The notes under the pieces were generated by a model. The model did no database searches. It saw only the letters and a list, made by a program, of their open reading frames with translations, and was not told the DNA's origin. Shown piece after piece: positions 26,197 to 34,936 of a DNA stretch of 64,000 bases (positions are counted from its first letter, which is position 1; the number at the start of each line of letters is the position of its first letter). Both the position numbers and the translations under genes were made by a program. The DNA lies in NCBI GenBank assembly GCA_963676415.1, contig OY781097.1, positions 1,984,001 to 2,048,000 on the forward strand, read 5' to 3'. This DNA is from G963662905 sp963676415 (GTDB lineage Bacteria; Bacteroidota; Bacteroidia; Bacteroidales; WRLA01).

Positions 26197-26266
26197 AGAA
26201 AAGCTTTGTTCCCATGTGCTTTTTCTAAGGTTTTTTGCCTTTCAAAATTCAAAACACATAATAAAC
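26197..26266 (+). repeat. 70-bp direct repeat, right copy (target duplication of the IS)
   Basis: An exact copy of 24256-24325, directly after the right inverted repeat of the insertion sequence. It ends 14 bp before the -33 element of the porW promoter. Confidence 0.93.
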
Positions 26267-26279
26267 ACTAAAAGCCCCG

Positions 26280-26309
26280 TTTGCGGTTCGGAAAAATAAA
26301 ATATTTTTG
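26280..26309 (+). promoter_or_regulatory. Bacteroidota-type promoter of porW
   Basis: TTTG at 26280-26283 and TATTTTTG at 26302-26309 with an 18-bp spacer match the TTTG/TAnnTTTG consensus closely. The predicted start is near 26316, about 90 bp before the coding region. Confidence 0.7.
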
Positions 26310-26404
26310 CAGAAAAACTGTTAATAATGCTGTAATCAGCATCTTTTTGGTTTTTTGATACCAGTTTTAACAGCCATTTATGGCTCAGCAAATTAGATTA
26401 TTGA

Positions 26405-29116
26405 ATGCGGAATTTTAAGCTTTTAGTCCACAAAATATACCCAGGCATTGGTCTGCTAATGATCTTTGCATTTGTTTTGTCGTCATGTTCTACTAAAAAA
26501 AACACCTTTACACGACGGGTTTACCACAACCTCGCGGCACATTACAATGGCTGGTGGAACGGTAATGAAAGCCTCAAAGAAGGCGTTTATGAGCTTGATT
26601 TCAAAACCCGCGATAATTATGCGGAAGTACTGCCCGCCCTCAAAAGTGTTCCTGAAAACGAAGCTACCTCAATGGCGCCTTATGCAGACCGTGCCATCGA
26701 AAAGGGCAGTATGGTCATTCAGCGCCATTCAATGTATTTTAGCCAAAAAGAATTCTGTCGCTGGATTGATGACAGCTACTTTTTAATTGGTAGGGCCTAT
26801 TTCTATAAACGCGAATATCAAAGTGCCCGCCGCACATTTGAGTTTATCCTCAGCAAATATGATGATCAGAATATGTTGATCATGGCGCGCTTGTGGCTTG
26901 TGCGTACCTTTGATGAGCTGGAAAAATACAGTAAAGCACAAACCGAACTTGAGCTGCTGCGCACCCAGGTTGAAGATTTGGAAATACCGGCGCGTATGGT
27001 GGGCTTTTACGAACTGGTTTTTGCAAACCATTATATCCTGCAACGCGATTACAAATCCGCTAAACCACATTTGCTTACATCGCTCGATTATCTGCGTACC
27101 AAGGATACACGCCTTCGCGTGATGTTTATTTTGGGCCAGATTTATTATGAAGAAGGCGATAATCAGGAAGCAATGGCCTATTTCGAAAAAGTGATCCGCA
27201 AAAACCCTCCTTACGAAATGGCATTTAATGCCCACATTTATATGGCACGCTGCTATGATTCCGAAAGCGGAAACAGCGAAGCCATCGTAAAACAGCTCAA
27301 CCGTATGCTCGATGATGCGAAAAATCATGATTTTAAGGATCAGATTTATTATGCCCTTTCCGAAATTGCTTTCAAACAAAATGATACAACTCAGGGGTTG
27401 GATTATTTAAGGCTATCCGTGGCAACAAGTATCTCGAACGATTATCAGAAATCGGTTTCTGCTCTCGAAGCAGCCGATATCTTTTTTAACCGTCAGGATT
27501 ATGAAAACGCTCAGGCGTATTACGATACTACCATGCTGGCATTGCCACAGGATTACCCTGATTATGACCAAATTGAGCGTAAAACCAATGTGCTTTCGTC
27601 TCTGGTAAGCAATATGATTATCATAAACGAACAGGACAGCTTGCAGATGCTGGCGCAAATGGACGAGGCGGAACGAAATGAATTTATCGATGGCATTATC
27701 CAGAAATATATTGAAGAAGAAAAACGCCGCCAGGAAGAAGAACAGGCGCGGGCTGCTGACCTTCAACTATTGCAGCAGGCCGGTCGCAGTATGAACCGTC
27801 CGGGCGCACAAGGTGGCGGATGGTATTTTTATAATCCGCAGGCCATGAGCATGGGCTATTCTGAATTTGTTAAAACCTGGGGCAAAAGGAAGCTGGAAGA
27901 CCTGTGGCGCCTTTCCAAAAAAGCAGCCCAGTCTTTTGATGAGTTTGAAGATGAGCTGGCTATGGGCGCCGATTCTGTGGCAGTTGATACGTCCTCGATC
28001 AGCACCGACCCCAAAAAACGCGAAACCTATCTGCAGTTTATCCCGCTTACGGAAGAGCAAATGCTGGCATCAAACGAGCAAATAATAGATGCTTATTATA
28101 ACAATGGGTTTATTTATAAGCAAGGCCTGAAAGATTTACCCGAATCAGAATCAGCTTTCGCGCAACTTGTGGAGCGCTTCCCCGATACCAGCGAAAACAA
28201 ATACCTCCTGCAGGCATATTATCAGCTTTATGCAATCAATACCGATTTGGGAAACAAGGAGGAAGCAGATCATTATCGCGAGCTTATCATTAATAATTAT
28301 CCTGATAGCGATTATGCACGGATTTTAATTGATCCATCTTATTATAAGGAAATTGAGAAACGGAAAAATTATGTAAAGAACCTTTATCAGGATACTTATC
28401 AGGCATTCCGCAAAGGGCAGTATTACCTTGTATTGCTCAATACCGAAGATGTCCTTAAATCGAATCCAGATCATGAATTGATTCCTAAATTCCTGCTTGT
28501 TAGGGCAATGGCTGTTGGTGATCTTGAATCAGCCGATTCGATGGCTTTTGCTTTGAACGAAATTACTATGAAGTATTTCTCTTCGGATGTGGGGCTTATC
28601 GCTTCTGATATGCTGAAACTGATGATGGCCAATGATCCTGACCTCGCTGAGCGTTTGGGCATCAGTGGCGGACAGATGGCGCAGGAAGCAATGGCAGAAG
28701 CAGCCAAACGTGAAGCCGCCAAACAGGAGTCTATTTATTCCGATAATCCGGCATCTATGCACTATTATTTAATGATTGCCGATGACCGGGAGGTGAAAAT
28801 CAATGCGCTGAAAACTAAAATCTCGGATCATAATAAACGTTACCATAAGCTCAAGGATTTATCCATTTCCAGCGTGATGCTCGACCAGAATATGCATATG
28901 ATTACCGTCGGTAATTTCGTGGACAAGCATTCTGCCATGGAGTATTTCGAGGCAATTGGAGACGATCGCTATGTAATGGGCGGCATGGGTGACGACGTTT
29001 ATGACCATTTTGTAATTTCGACAGATAATTATCCGGTATTTTATAAAGACAAGGACGTAGATAAATATCTTAAGTTCTTTGAAGAAAAGTACACCAATAA
29101 AGGCGAAAATAAATAA
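26405..29116 (+). CDS. porW: T9SS/gliding TPR lipoprotein PorW/SprE
   Basis: The 903-aa protein starts with a lipoprotein signal (GIGLLMIFAFVLSSC, Cys near residue 28) followed by STKKNTFTRRVYHNLAAHYN, the conserved N-terminus of PorW/SprE. Tetratricopeptide-like helix pairs fill most of the chain, for example YFLIGRAYFYKREYQSARRTF and FILGQIYYEEGDNQEAMAYF. A basic/acidic low-complexity stretch lies near residues 435-460, and the C-terminus resembles a SPOR-like fold. In T9SS organisms this outer-membrane lipoprotein is needed for secretion through the PorLM/PorKN machinery. It would serve the T9SS cargo genes of this window. It is followed closely by the bactofilin gene. Confidence 0.9.
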   Translation: MRNFKLLVHKIYPGIGLLMIFAFVLSSCSTKKNTFTRRVYHNLAAHYNGWWNGNESLKEGVYELDFKTRDNYAEVLPALKSVPENEATSMAPYADRAIEKGSMVIQRHSMYFSQKEFCRWIDDSYFLIGRAYFYKREYQSARRTFEFILSKYDDQNMLIMARLWLVRTFDELEKYSKAQTELELLRTQVEDLEIPARMVGFYELVFANHYILQRDYKSAKPHLLTSLDYLRTKDTRLRVMFILGQIYYEEGDNQEAMAYFEKVIRKNPPYEMAFNAHIYMARCYDSESGNSEAIVKQLNRMLDDAKNHDFKDQIYYALSEIAFKQNDTTQGLDYLRLSVATSISNDYQKSVSALEAADIFFNRQDYENAQAYYDTTMLALPQDYPDYDQIERKTNVLSSLVSNMIIINEQDSLQMLAQMDEAERNEFIDGIIQKYIEEEKRRQEEEQARAADLQLLQQAGRSMNRPGAQGGGWYFYNPQAMSMGYSEFVKTWGKRKLEDLWRLSKKAAQSFDEFEDELAMGADSVAVDTSSISTDPKKRETYLQFIPLTEEQMLASNEQIIDAYYNNGFIYKQGLKDLPESESAFAQLVERFPDTSENKYLLQAYYQLYAINTDLGNKEEADHYRELIINNYPDSDYARILIDPSYYKEIEKRKNYVKNLYQDTYQAFRKGQYYLVLLNTEDVLKSNPDHELIPKFLLVRAMAVGDLESADSMAFALNEITMKYFSSDVGLIASDMLKLMMANDPDLAERLGISGGQMAQEAMAEAAKREAAKQESIYSDNPASMHYYLMIADDREVKINALKTKISDHNKRYHKLKDLSISSVMLDQNMHMITVGNFVDKHSAMEYFEAIGDDRYVMGGMGDDVYDHFVISTDNYPVFYKDKDVDKYLKFFEEKYTNKGENK

Positions 29117-29137
29117 CCATCAACACGAATTGCAGGC

Positions 29138-29515
29138 ATGGCCAGAAATACAAACGGCGACAACAGTAGCGTAAATATACTCGGTCCCGGAACAGAGGTA
29201 AAAGGCGATATCATTTCTAATGGTGATATACGCATCGACGGTAAATTGGTAGGAAGCATCAAAACAGATGGCAAGCTGGTTGTGGGACAAACCGGCGTCA
29301 TTGAAGGAGAGGTTGAATGCAAAAATTCAGACCTGGCCGGCAGTTTTCAGGGAAAAATTACAGTTTCTGAGCTGCTTGTGCTAAAAGCTACGGTTAAAGT
29401 GAAGGGCGACATCCATACTACTAAGCTTTCTATTGAACCGGGAGCCGTTTTTACCGGCACATGCAATATGGATGGTTCCGAAAGGGCCGTAAATGCAGGA
29501 AGAAAACAAAAATAA
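29138..29515 (+). CDS. Bactofilin, polymer-forming cytoskeletal protein
   Basis: The 125-aa protein is almost wholly a bactofilin (DUF583) beta-helix. The tandem GDI/GKL turns (VKGDIISNGDIRIDGKLVGS, GKLVVGQTGVIEGEV, VKVKGDIHTTKLSIEPGAVF) are the recognisable features, with a short disordered N-terminus and a polar tail. Bactofilins self-assemble without nucleotide and organise cell-wall enzymes or membrane-bound complexes. The gene lies 21 bp after porW, and its last 23 bp overlap the start of the next gene, which suggests translational coupling. Confidence 0.93.
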   Translation: MARNTNGDNSSVNILGPGTEVKGDIISNGDIRIDGKLVGSIKTDGKLVVGQTGVIEGEVECKNSDLAGSFQGKITVSELLVLKATVKVKGDIHTTKLSIEPGAVFTGTCNMDGSERAVNAGRKQK

Positions 29516-29708
29516 ACCCTTGTTTCAGTATGCCCGCTACAGTGGCATGGCTTTTCAAATGTTTGGAATTATCCTCATAGGTGTTTGGGGTGGCTATGAA
29601 TTGGATAAGTGCCTGAACAGTAAACCCGTCTTTACTGTTATTTTGACCGTTTTGTCTGTTGTGCTGGCCATTTATCAGGCGGTCAGGGATTTGTTAAAGA
29701 AAAAATAG
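29493..29708 (+). CDS. AtpZ/AtpI-family small membrane protein
   Basis: The 71-aa protein has two hydrophobic segments (about 17-35 and 43-62) with G-G-Y-E-L-D-K between them, the pattern of AtpZ/AtpI proteins that help assemble or supply magnesium to the F-type ATP synthase. Its ATG lies inside the end of the bactofilin gene. No ATP synthase subunit gene is within the window downstream: the usual a, c and b subunit genes are replaced here by pterin genes. Confidence 0.8.
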   Translation: MQEENKNKPLFQYARYSGMAFQMFGIILIGVWGGYELDKCLNSKPVFTVILTVLSVVLAIYQAVRDLLKKK

Positions 29709-29709
29709 T

Positions 29710-30102
29710 ATGGATCATAATAGCTCAAGAATATTTAATAAAGGAATTATTTTTCTCAGCCTTATAACCGCTGCCCTGAGCTTTGGGGTCTCTCAGGTAT
29801 TGCCCCCTGCATTTGTCAGTCCAACCTGGCCTTATCTGATTGTGTTTTTTCTGGCAGTCAGTATTTTGCTTCACCGTTTGATGCTGAAATCCATTCAGGG
29901 CAGGCCGGCGCGTACTGTGAACTTTTTTATGCTGCTTACGGTTGTTAAATTGTTCCTGTTTATGGGAATTATAATTGTTTATGCTTTGTCTTTCAGGTCC
30001 GATGCCCTGCCTTTCGGTGTTTGGTTCTTTGTCTATTATATGGTTTATACCTTTTATGAGGTTCATGGCATCCTAAAAGAGACCCGACCAAAAAATCAGT
30101 AA
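29710..30102 (+). CDS. Small membrane protein, possibly ATP synthase subunit I-like
   Basis: The 130-aa protein has four hydrophobic segments (about 12-33, 39-56, 68-90 and 98-118) and no catalytic motif. It follows the AtpZ-like gene by 1 bp. In many Bacteroidota a protein of this size and topology sits between atpZ and atpB, so an ATP-synthase-associated role is inferred from position and topology only. The next gene starts 2 bp after its stop. Confidence 0.55.
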   Translation: MDHNSSRIFNKGIIFLSLITAALSFGVSQVLPPAFVSPTWPYLIVFFLAVSILLHRLMLKSIQGRPARTVNFFMLLTVVKLFLFMGIIIVYALSFRSDALPFGVWFFVYYMVYTFYEVHGILKETRPKNQ

Positions 30103-30104
30103 TT

Positions 30105-30515
30105 ATGATGTACATCACCCGTAGGGAGCGCTTTAATGCCGCTCATCGTTTATACCGTGAAGATTTTACCGATGAAGAAAACCTGGAGACTTTTGGCAAA
30201 TGCAGTAATCCCAATTGGCACGGGCACAACTATATTTTGCACGTAACTGTACGCGGGGATGTAAATCCCGAAACCGGCTTTTTGATTAATTTGAAAGACC
30301 TGAGCCGGATTATGAAAGAGAAAGTTATTTCAAAACTGGATCATAAAAATATAAACCTGGAAGTTGATTTTATGAAAGGCAAATATGCGTCAACCGAGAT
30401 GCTGGCCATGAGCATATGGAATGAATTAAAAGCACCTGTGGAAGCCCTGGGCGCTAAAATGCATCGAGTTAAACTCCAGGAAACGGAAAATAATTTTGTG
30501 GAATATTTTGGGTGA
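30105..30515 (+). CDS. 6-pyruvoyl-tetrahydropterin synthase/QueD family protein
   Basis: The 136-aa protein has the zinc histidines His14 (NAAHR), His39 and His41 (HGHNY), the catalytic Cys33 in GKCSNPNWHGHNY, and the substrate-anchoring Glu in QETENNFVEY. The Cys-x5-HGH spacing and ETENN motif resemble 6-pyruvoyl-tetrahydropterin synthase of eukaryotic type more than E. coli QueD, which has Cys-x3-HGH. It uses dihydroneopterin triphosphate, the product of the GTP cyclohydrolase encoded next. It could serve tetrahydropterin or queuosine synthesis; sequence alone does not settle this. Two ATGs lie at the start (30105, 30108). Confidence 0.9.
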   Translation: MMYITRRERFNAAHRLYREDFTDEENLETFGKCSNPNWHGHNYILHVTVRGDVNPETGFLINLKDLSRIMKEKVISKLDHKNINLEVDFMKGKYASTEMLAMSIWNELKAPVEALGAKMHRVKLQETENNFVEYFG

Positions 30516-30553
30516 TAACGCCATAATCCACATCAACTAAAAAGTATTTAACT

Positions 30554-31198
30554 ATGAAAAGCAATATTGAAGAAATGGGGATGAACCACATGGAAGATCC
30601 GGAAGGTTACGAATTGATTGAAAATTATAACCCGAAGGCTACCGAAGCCATGACGCAATATTATCGTGGGGTTCTGGAAAGCATTGGTGAAGACCCGGAA
30701 CGCGAAGGCCTGGTAAAAACCCCGCTCAGAGTGGCCAAGGCCATGCAGTTCCTGACCAAAGGTTATCATGCCAACCCGGAGAAAATCCTGCGTTCAGCCA
30801 TGTTTAAAGAAGATTATAAACAAATGGTTTTGGTTAAGGATATTGAGATTTATTCGCTTTGTGAGCATCATATGATTCCTTTTATCGGGAAAGCGCATGT
30901 GGCCTATATCCCAAATGGATATATCACAGGCTTGAGCAAAATTGCCCGTGTAGTGGAAGCATTCTCGCGCCGGTTGCAGGTGCAGGAGCGCCTAACGACC
31001 CAAATCAAAGATTGTATCCAAAACACGCTGAACCCGCTTGGAGTGGCTGTTGTGATTGAAGCACAGCACCTTTGTATGGCTATGCGCGGCGTACAAAAAC
31101 AAAACTCAGTAACTACTACCAGCGATTTTACAGGTGCTTTTACAAGAGAGGAAACCCGCGAGGAATTTATCCATCTGATCGGTACGCGCCTGCATTAA
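30554..31198 (+). CDS. folE: GTP cyclohydrolase I
   Basis: This enzyme converts GTP to 7,8-dihydroneopterin triphosphate, the entry step of folate and related pterins. The 214-aa product shows the zinc-site sequence SLCEHHMIPF with Cys and His ligands, GYITGLSKIARVVEAFSRRL, and the second Cys in EAQHLCMAMRGVQK. It starts at the ATG at 30554 (MKSNIEE). It lies 38 bp after the pterin synthase gene, so the two form a consistent pterin unit. Confidence 0.97.
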   Translation: MKSNIEEMGMNHMEDPEGYELIENYNPKATEAMTQYYRGVLESIGEDPEREGLVKTPLRVAKAMQFLTKGYHANPEKILRSAMFKEDYKQMVLVKDIEIYSLCEHHMIPFIGKAHVAYIPNGYITGLSKIARVVEAFSRRLQVQERLTTQIKDCIQNTLNPLGVAVVIEAQHLCMAMRGVQKQNSVTTTSDFTGAFTREETREEFIHLIGTRLH

Positions 31199-31207
31199 TC
31201 CGTTTTG

Positions 31208-31215
31208 TATTTTTG
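31208..31215 (+). promoter_or_regulatory. Candidate -7 box before the Bax inhibitor-1 gene
   Basis: TATTTTTG matches TAnnTTTG exactly and lies 30 bp before the start codon. No clear -33 element is seen. Confidence 0.4.
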
Positions 31216-31245
31216 TGATTCCGAAAAATTAAATAAATATCAGAT

Positions 31246-31965
31246 ATGAATCAAAATTTCAATTTTCAGGAACTGACCGGCAAAGCACCGGCAGGAAGCC
31301 TGGTCAAAGCATTTATGTCGAAAGTATTTCTGTGGATGACCATCGCAATGGCCATAACAGCATATACTTCTTATGCCTTTGCATCAAACCCATCGTTGAT
31401 GAATATGCTGGTGAATGAAAATGGCATGTCGGCTTTGGGCTGGATCGTGACTTTTGCCCCATTCGGTTTTGTTTTGTTGATGTCCTTTGGCTTTAACCGC
31501 CTTAATGCCATGACACTGGCTTTGCTTTTTGGCGTTTTTAGTGTTTTGATGGGCATGAGCCTGAGTTTTATACTGCTTGTTTATACAGCAGGAAGTGTGT
31601 TTAAAACTTTTATCGTAACGGGCGCTACTTTTGGCCTGATGGCATTGCTCGGATATACGACCAAAACCGATCTTACAAAATTTGGTTCCATTCTTTTTAT
31701 GGGACTGATTGGCATCATCATTGCCTCCTTAGTGAATATGTTCATGGCATCCGCGATGGTCGATTATATCATCAGCATTTTGGGCGTTTTGATTTTCACC
31801 GGGCTTACGGCCTATGATGTACAAAGGCTAAAGCGCATTGGCAGTGGAGTAGAGTATGGTTCCGAACCGGCTCAAAAGCTTGCCATTCTCGGTGCGTTAA
31901 CCTTATATCTCGACTTTATTAATTTATTTTTATTTTTGCTGCGCTTTTTAGGAGATCGCCGTTGA
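31246..31965 (+). CDS. Bax inhibitor-1/YccA family membrane protein
   Basis: The 239-aa inner-membrane protein has seven hydrophobic segments. The family signatures are the N-terminal FMSKVFLWMTIAMAITAYTS and the C-terminal FTGLTAYDVQRLKRI, with acidic residues near the last helices. Family members act as pH-sensitive calcium leak channels or modulate FtsH. Here it stands as a single gene between folE and fabD. Confidence 0.93.
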   Translation: MNQNFNFQELTGKAPAGSLVKAFMSKVFLWMTIAMAITAYTSYAFASNPSLMNMLVNENGMSALGWIVTFAPFGFVLLMSFGFNRLNAMTLALLFGVFSVLMGMSLSFILLVYTAGSVFKTFIVTGATFGLMALLGYTTKTDLTKFGSILFMGLIGIIIASLVNMFMASAMVDYIISILGVLIFTGLTAYDVQRLKRIGSGVEYGSEPAQKLAILGALTLYLDFINLFLFLLRFLGDRR

Positions 31966-32010
31966 TTTTTTTGGACGATTCCGGGCAATTTATACACTAA
32001 AAAATAATTT

Positions 32011-32895
32011 ATGAGAGCTTTTGTTTTTCCCGGTCAGGGTGCTCAGTTTGTTGGAATGGGCAAGGATTTGTACGATGCATCGGCTGATGCCCGTGCGCTT
32101 TTCCAGAAGGCGAATAATATCCTTGGTTTTGACATCGTAAAATTGATGTTTGAAGGCACCGAAGATGACCTGAAACAGACTAAAGTTACACAACCGGCTA
32201 TTTTTCTGCATTCCGTGATCCTTTCGCGTGTACTTGGCGAAGATTTTAAACCGGATATGGTCGCCGGACACAGCCTTGGAGAATTTTCAGCATTGGTTGC
32301 CAATCAAACCCTTTCTTTTGAAGACGGTTTGAAACTGGTTTCCAAAAGGGCTATGGCCATGCAGAAAGCCTGTGAAAAAGAGCCTTCAACAATGGCTGCT
32401 ATCCTTGGACTGGACGATAAAGTTGTGGAAGATGTTTGTAAATCCATCGAAGGAGAAGTGGTTATCCCTGCAAACTACAACAGCCCCGGCCAGCTGGTGA
32501 TCAGCGGAAGCATGAAAGGCATTGAACTGGCCTGTGCCAAAATGAAAGAAGCCGGTGCACGCCGCGCTTTGCCGCTGAAAGTTGGTGGAGCTTTCCACAG
32601 CCCGCTGATGGAACCCGCACGTGTTGAACTGGCAGCAGCAATTCATGGGACTAAATTCAATAAAGGGATTTGCCCTGTTTACCAGAATGTTACGGCACAA
32701 CCGGTTTCTGATCCCGAAATCATCAAAACCAATTTGGTGGCTCAGCTTACCTCTCCGGTAAAATGGACTCAAATCATGAAAAATATGATTGCCGATGGTG
32801 CCAAAGAATTTGTTGAAGTTGGTCCCGGAACCGTGCTGCAGGGTTTGGTGAAAAAAGTGGACCGTTCCATTGTTACCAGCAGCGCCGCAATTTAA
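32011..32895 (+). CDS. fabD: Malonyl-CoA:ACP transacylase
   Basis: This enzyme transfers malonate from CoA to acyl carrier protein for fatty acid synthesis. The 294-aa product shows the N-terminal FPGQGAQFVGMG, the nucleophile Ser88 in GHSLGEFSAL, and the catalytic His in GGAFHSPLM. The C-terminal EVGPGTVLQGLVKK is typical. It is followed by a clear terminator. Confidence 0.97.
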   Translation: MRAFVFPGQGAQFVGMGKDLYDASADARALFQKANNILGFDIVKLMFEGTEDDLKQTKVTQPAIFLHSVILSRVLGEDFKPDMVAGHSLGEFSALVANQTLSFEDGLKLVSKRAMAMQKACEKEPSTMAAILGLDDKVVEDVCKSIEGEVVIPANYNSPGQLVISGSMKGIELACAKMKEAGARRALPLKVGGAFHSPLMEPARVELAAAIHGTKFNKGICPVYQNVTAQPVSDPEIIKTNLVAQLTSPVKWTQIMKNMIADGAKEFVEVGPGTVLQGLVKKVDRSIVTSSAAI

Positions 32896-32918
32896 TCGAT
32901 AGAAATTTATTTCAAAAT

Positions 32919-32948
32919 AAAAGCCTTCCCTTTTTGGAGGGCTTTTTT
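32919..32948 (+). terminator. Terminator after fabD
   Basis: AAAGCCTTCC and GGAGGGCTTT pair around a CTTTTT loop and are followed by TTTTG. Confidence 0.85.
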
Positions 32949-33060
32949 GTTTTTTTAAGGATGCGATGTGCCAATGAAATGTTGAATTAAATCAACAAAA
33001 CCTGGCTTTTATTGTTGTTGCCATTCAACAGTTTTTCCATCAAATGCTTGCCCAAAACAA

Positions 33061-33087
33061 CAAAAAAAAGAGAGCCCGAAAGCTCTC
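33061..33087 (-). terminator. Terminator of the surface-sugar operon
   Basis: GAGAGC and GCTCTC pair around a 6-nt loop. On the minus strand the stem is followed by eight T. It lies just past the last gene of the operon. Confidence 0.85.
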
Positions 33088-33094
33088 CTGTTAA

Positions 33095-33841
33095 TTACAA
33101 TTCCCTGTTCTTTAACTGCCCCGAATCAACCAATTGATGCATATATTTCTCTCTGCTAGACAGTTCAAGGGCATCCATATAGGTTTGATTGTGCATATCG
33201 CTGCCCACAAAATCAATCATTTTCTCGTCCACTAATTTTTTGGCCATTTTCTTAACGGGTTGCCCGTAATAGCCGCTCAGTGAAACGCTGTTGAGTTGAA
33301 AAAATATTTGCCGGTCTTTCAGCTCTTCGTATTTATTAAACTCATTGAACCAATACGAATAGCGTTCCGGGTGGGCAAGTATTACTTTATAACCGGCAAC
33401 TTGAAGGTCAAATAATATTTCGGAAAGTTCGGGATGTGGGCTGAACGATGAAAGCTCGATAAGAAGATATTTATCGCCAAAAGTAAGCAGCTCATTTTTG
33501 GCAATTCTTTCCTTAAAACCATCATCCACCATATATTCGGCAGCAGCATCCAGTTTGATGTTGATTTTCTCTTCAGCAATGCCTTTCCTGAGATTATCAA
33601 GCCCGGCATTGATAACCGATGGTGTGTTTTTGTAATAATCATGCATGATATGGGGCGTGGTAATGATCTTACGAAACCCCATTTCATAAAGCTGTTTTAT
33701 CAAATCGATGGATTCTGCCGTGCTTTTTGAGCCGTCATCAATGCCCGGAATAAGATGCGAATGCATATCAGTTTTTAAAATAGAAAAATCGATTGCAGGG
33801 ATCTTATTCCGTGATGAGAATATGTTTTTCAGAAAGTTCAT
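33095..33841 (-). CDS. CpsB/YwqE-type PHP protein-tyrosine phosphatase
   Basis: The 248-aa metal-dependent phosphatase of the PHP fold has HSHLIPGIDDGS near the N-terminus, TTPHIMHDYY, ILAHPERY and FVGSDMHNQ, which supply the histidine and aspartate metal ligands. Relatives dephosphorylate tyrosine kinases that control capsule or exopolysaccharide chain export. Its place at the end of a nucleotide-sugar operon agrees with that role, but the cognate tyrosine kinase is not in the window. Confidence 0.9.
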   Translation of the reverse strand: MNFLKNIFSSRNKIPAIDFSILKTDMHSHLIPGIDDGSKSTAESIDLIKQLYEMGFRKIITTPHIMHDYYKNTPSVINAGLDNLRKGIAEEKINIKLDAAAEYMVDDGFKERIAKNELLTFGDKYLLIELSSFSPHPELSEILFDLQVAGYKVILAHPERYSYWFNEFNKYEELKDRQIFFQLNSVSLSGYYGQPVKKMAKKLVDEKMIDFVGSDMHNQTYMDALELSSREKYMHQLVDSGQLKNREL

Positions 33842-33875
33842 AGCATTATAACACCAGTCAAAGCTTAATGTTGTT

Positions 33876-34928
33876 TTATCTGTTTACGTATTGTTCGGTA
33901 TAATATTTCAGATAGGCGCCTGATGTTACATTTTCGAGCCATTCTTCATTGTTCAGGTACCACTCAACGGTTTTTTCCAGGCCTTCTTCAAATTGAAGCG
34001 ATGGTTTCCAACCCAGGTCATCCTGTAGCTTGTTGGAGTCGATCGCATAACGAAGATCGTGGCCTGCGCGGTCTTTCACATAAGTGATTAATTCTCGCGA
34101 TTCACCTTCTTTACGATCCAGTTTTTTGTCCATGATATCGCAAAGCAGCTTAATGAGATCAATATTTTTCCACTCGTTATGGCCGCCGATATTGTAGGTT
34201 TCGCCAATTTTGGCATTGTGGTAAATCACATCAATTGCCCTGGCGTGATCTTCTACCCACAGCCAGTCGCGCACATTTTCTCCTTTACCATAAACCGGCA
34301 GTGGTTTTTTGTTGCGTATATTATTGATAAACAGAGGTATGAGTTTTTCCGGAAACTGAAAACTGCCATAATTATTGGAACAGTTTGAAATCACGGAAGG
34401 CAGCCCGAATGTATCATGATAAGCACGTACGAAGTGGTCGGAACTGGCTTTGGAAGCGGAATATGGGCTGTGAGGATCGTAGGATGTAGTTTCGGTAAAC
34501 ATGCCCGTTTCGCCCAAACTGCCATAAACCTCATCCGTAGATACATGGTAAAACAGCTTGCCCTGATAATTGTCCTTCCAGATGTAGCGGGCAGCATTCA
34601 GCAGGTTCACCGTGCCAATTACATTGGTCATTACAAATTCGGTTGGGTTTGCAATACTGCGATCTACGTGCGATTCGGCCGCAAGGTGGATGACGCCATC
34701 AAACTGATATTTCTGAAAAAGCTCGGTAATGAGTTTTTCATCAACGATATCGGCTTTTACAAATTCATAATTGGGTTTGTGCTCTATGTCGCTCAGGTTT
34801 GCCAGGTTTCCGGCATAGGTGAGTTTATCCAGGTTTACAATGTGATATTCGGGATATTTATTCACAAACAGGCGAACGAGATGGGAGCCAATAAAGCCGG
34901 CACCTCCGGTAATGAGTATTTTTTTCAT
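33876..34928 (-). CDS. rfbB: dTDP-glucose 4,6-dehydratase
   Basis: This enzyme makes dTDP-4-keto-6-deoxyglucose, the precursor of rhamnose and other deoxysugars. The 350-aa short-chain dehydrogenase-type protein has the NAD-binding GGAGFIGSHLVRLF, the catalytic HVSTDEVYGSLGE segment, the YSASK active-site Tyr/Lys pair and SNNYGSFQFPEKLIP. The other rhamnose genes (rfbA, C, D) are not next to it, so the end sugar is open. It lies 8 bp after galE in the same operon. Confidence 0.96.
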   Translation of the reverse strand: MKKILITGGAGFIGSHLVRLFVNKYPEYHIVNLDKLTYAGNLANLSDIEHKPNYEFVKADIVDEKLITELFQKYQFDGVIHLAAESHVDRSIANPTEFVMTNVIGTVNLLNAARYIWKDNYQGKLFYHVSTDEVYGSLGETGMFTETTSYDPHSPYSASKASSDHFVRAYHDTFGLPSVISNCSNNYGSFQFPEKLIPLFINNIRNKKPLPVYGKGENVRDWLWVEDHARAIDVIYHNAKIGETYNIGGHNEWKNIDLIKLLCDIMDKKLDRKEGESRELITYVKDRAGHDLRYAIDSNKLQDDLGWKPSLQFEEGLEKTVEWYLNNEEWLENVTSGAYLKYYTEQYVNR

Positions 34929-34936
34929 AATGTGGG

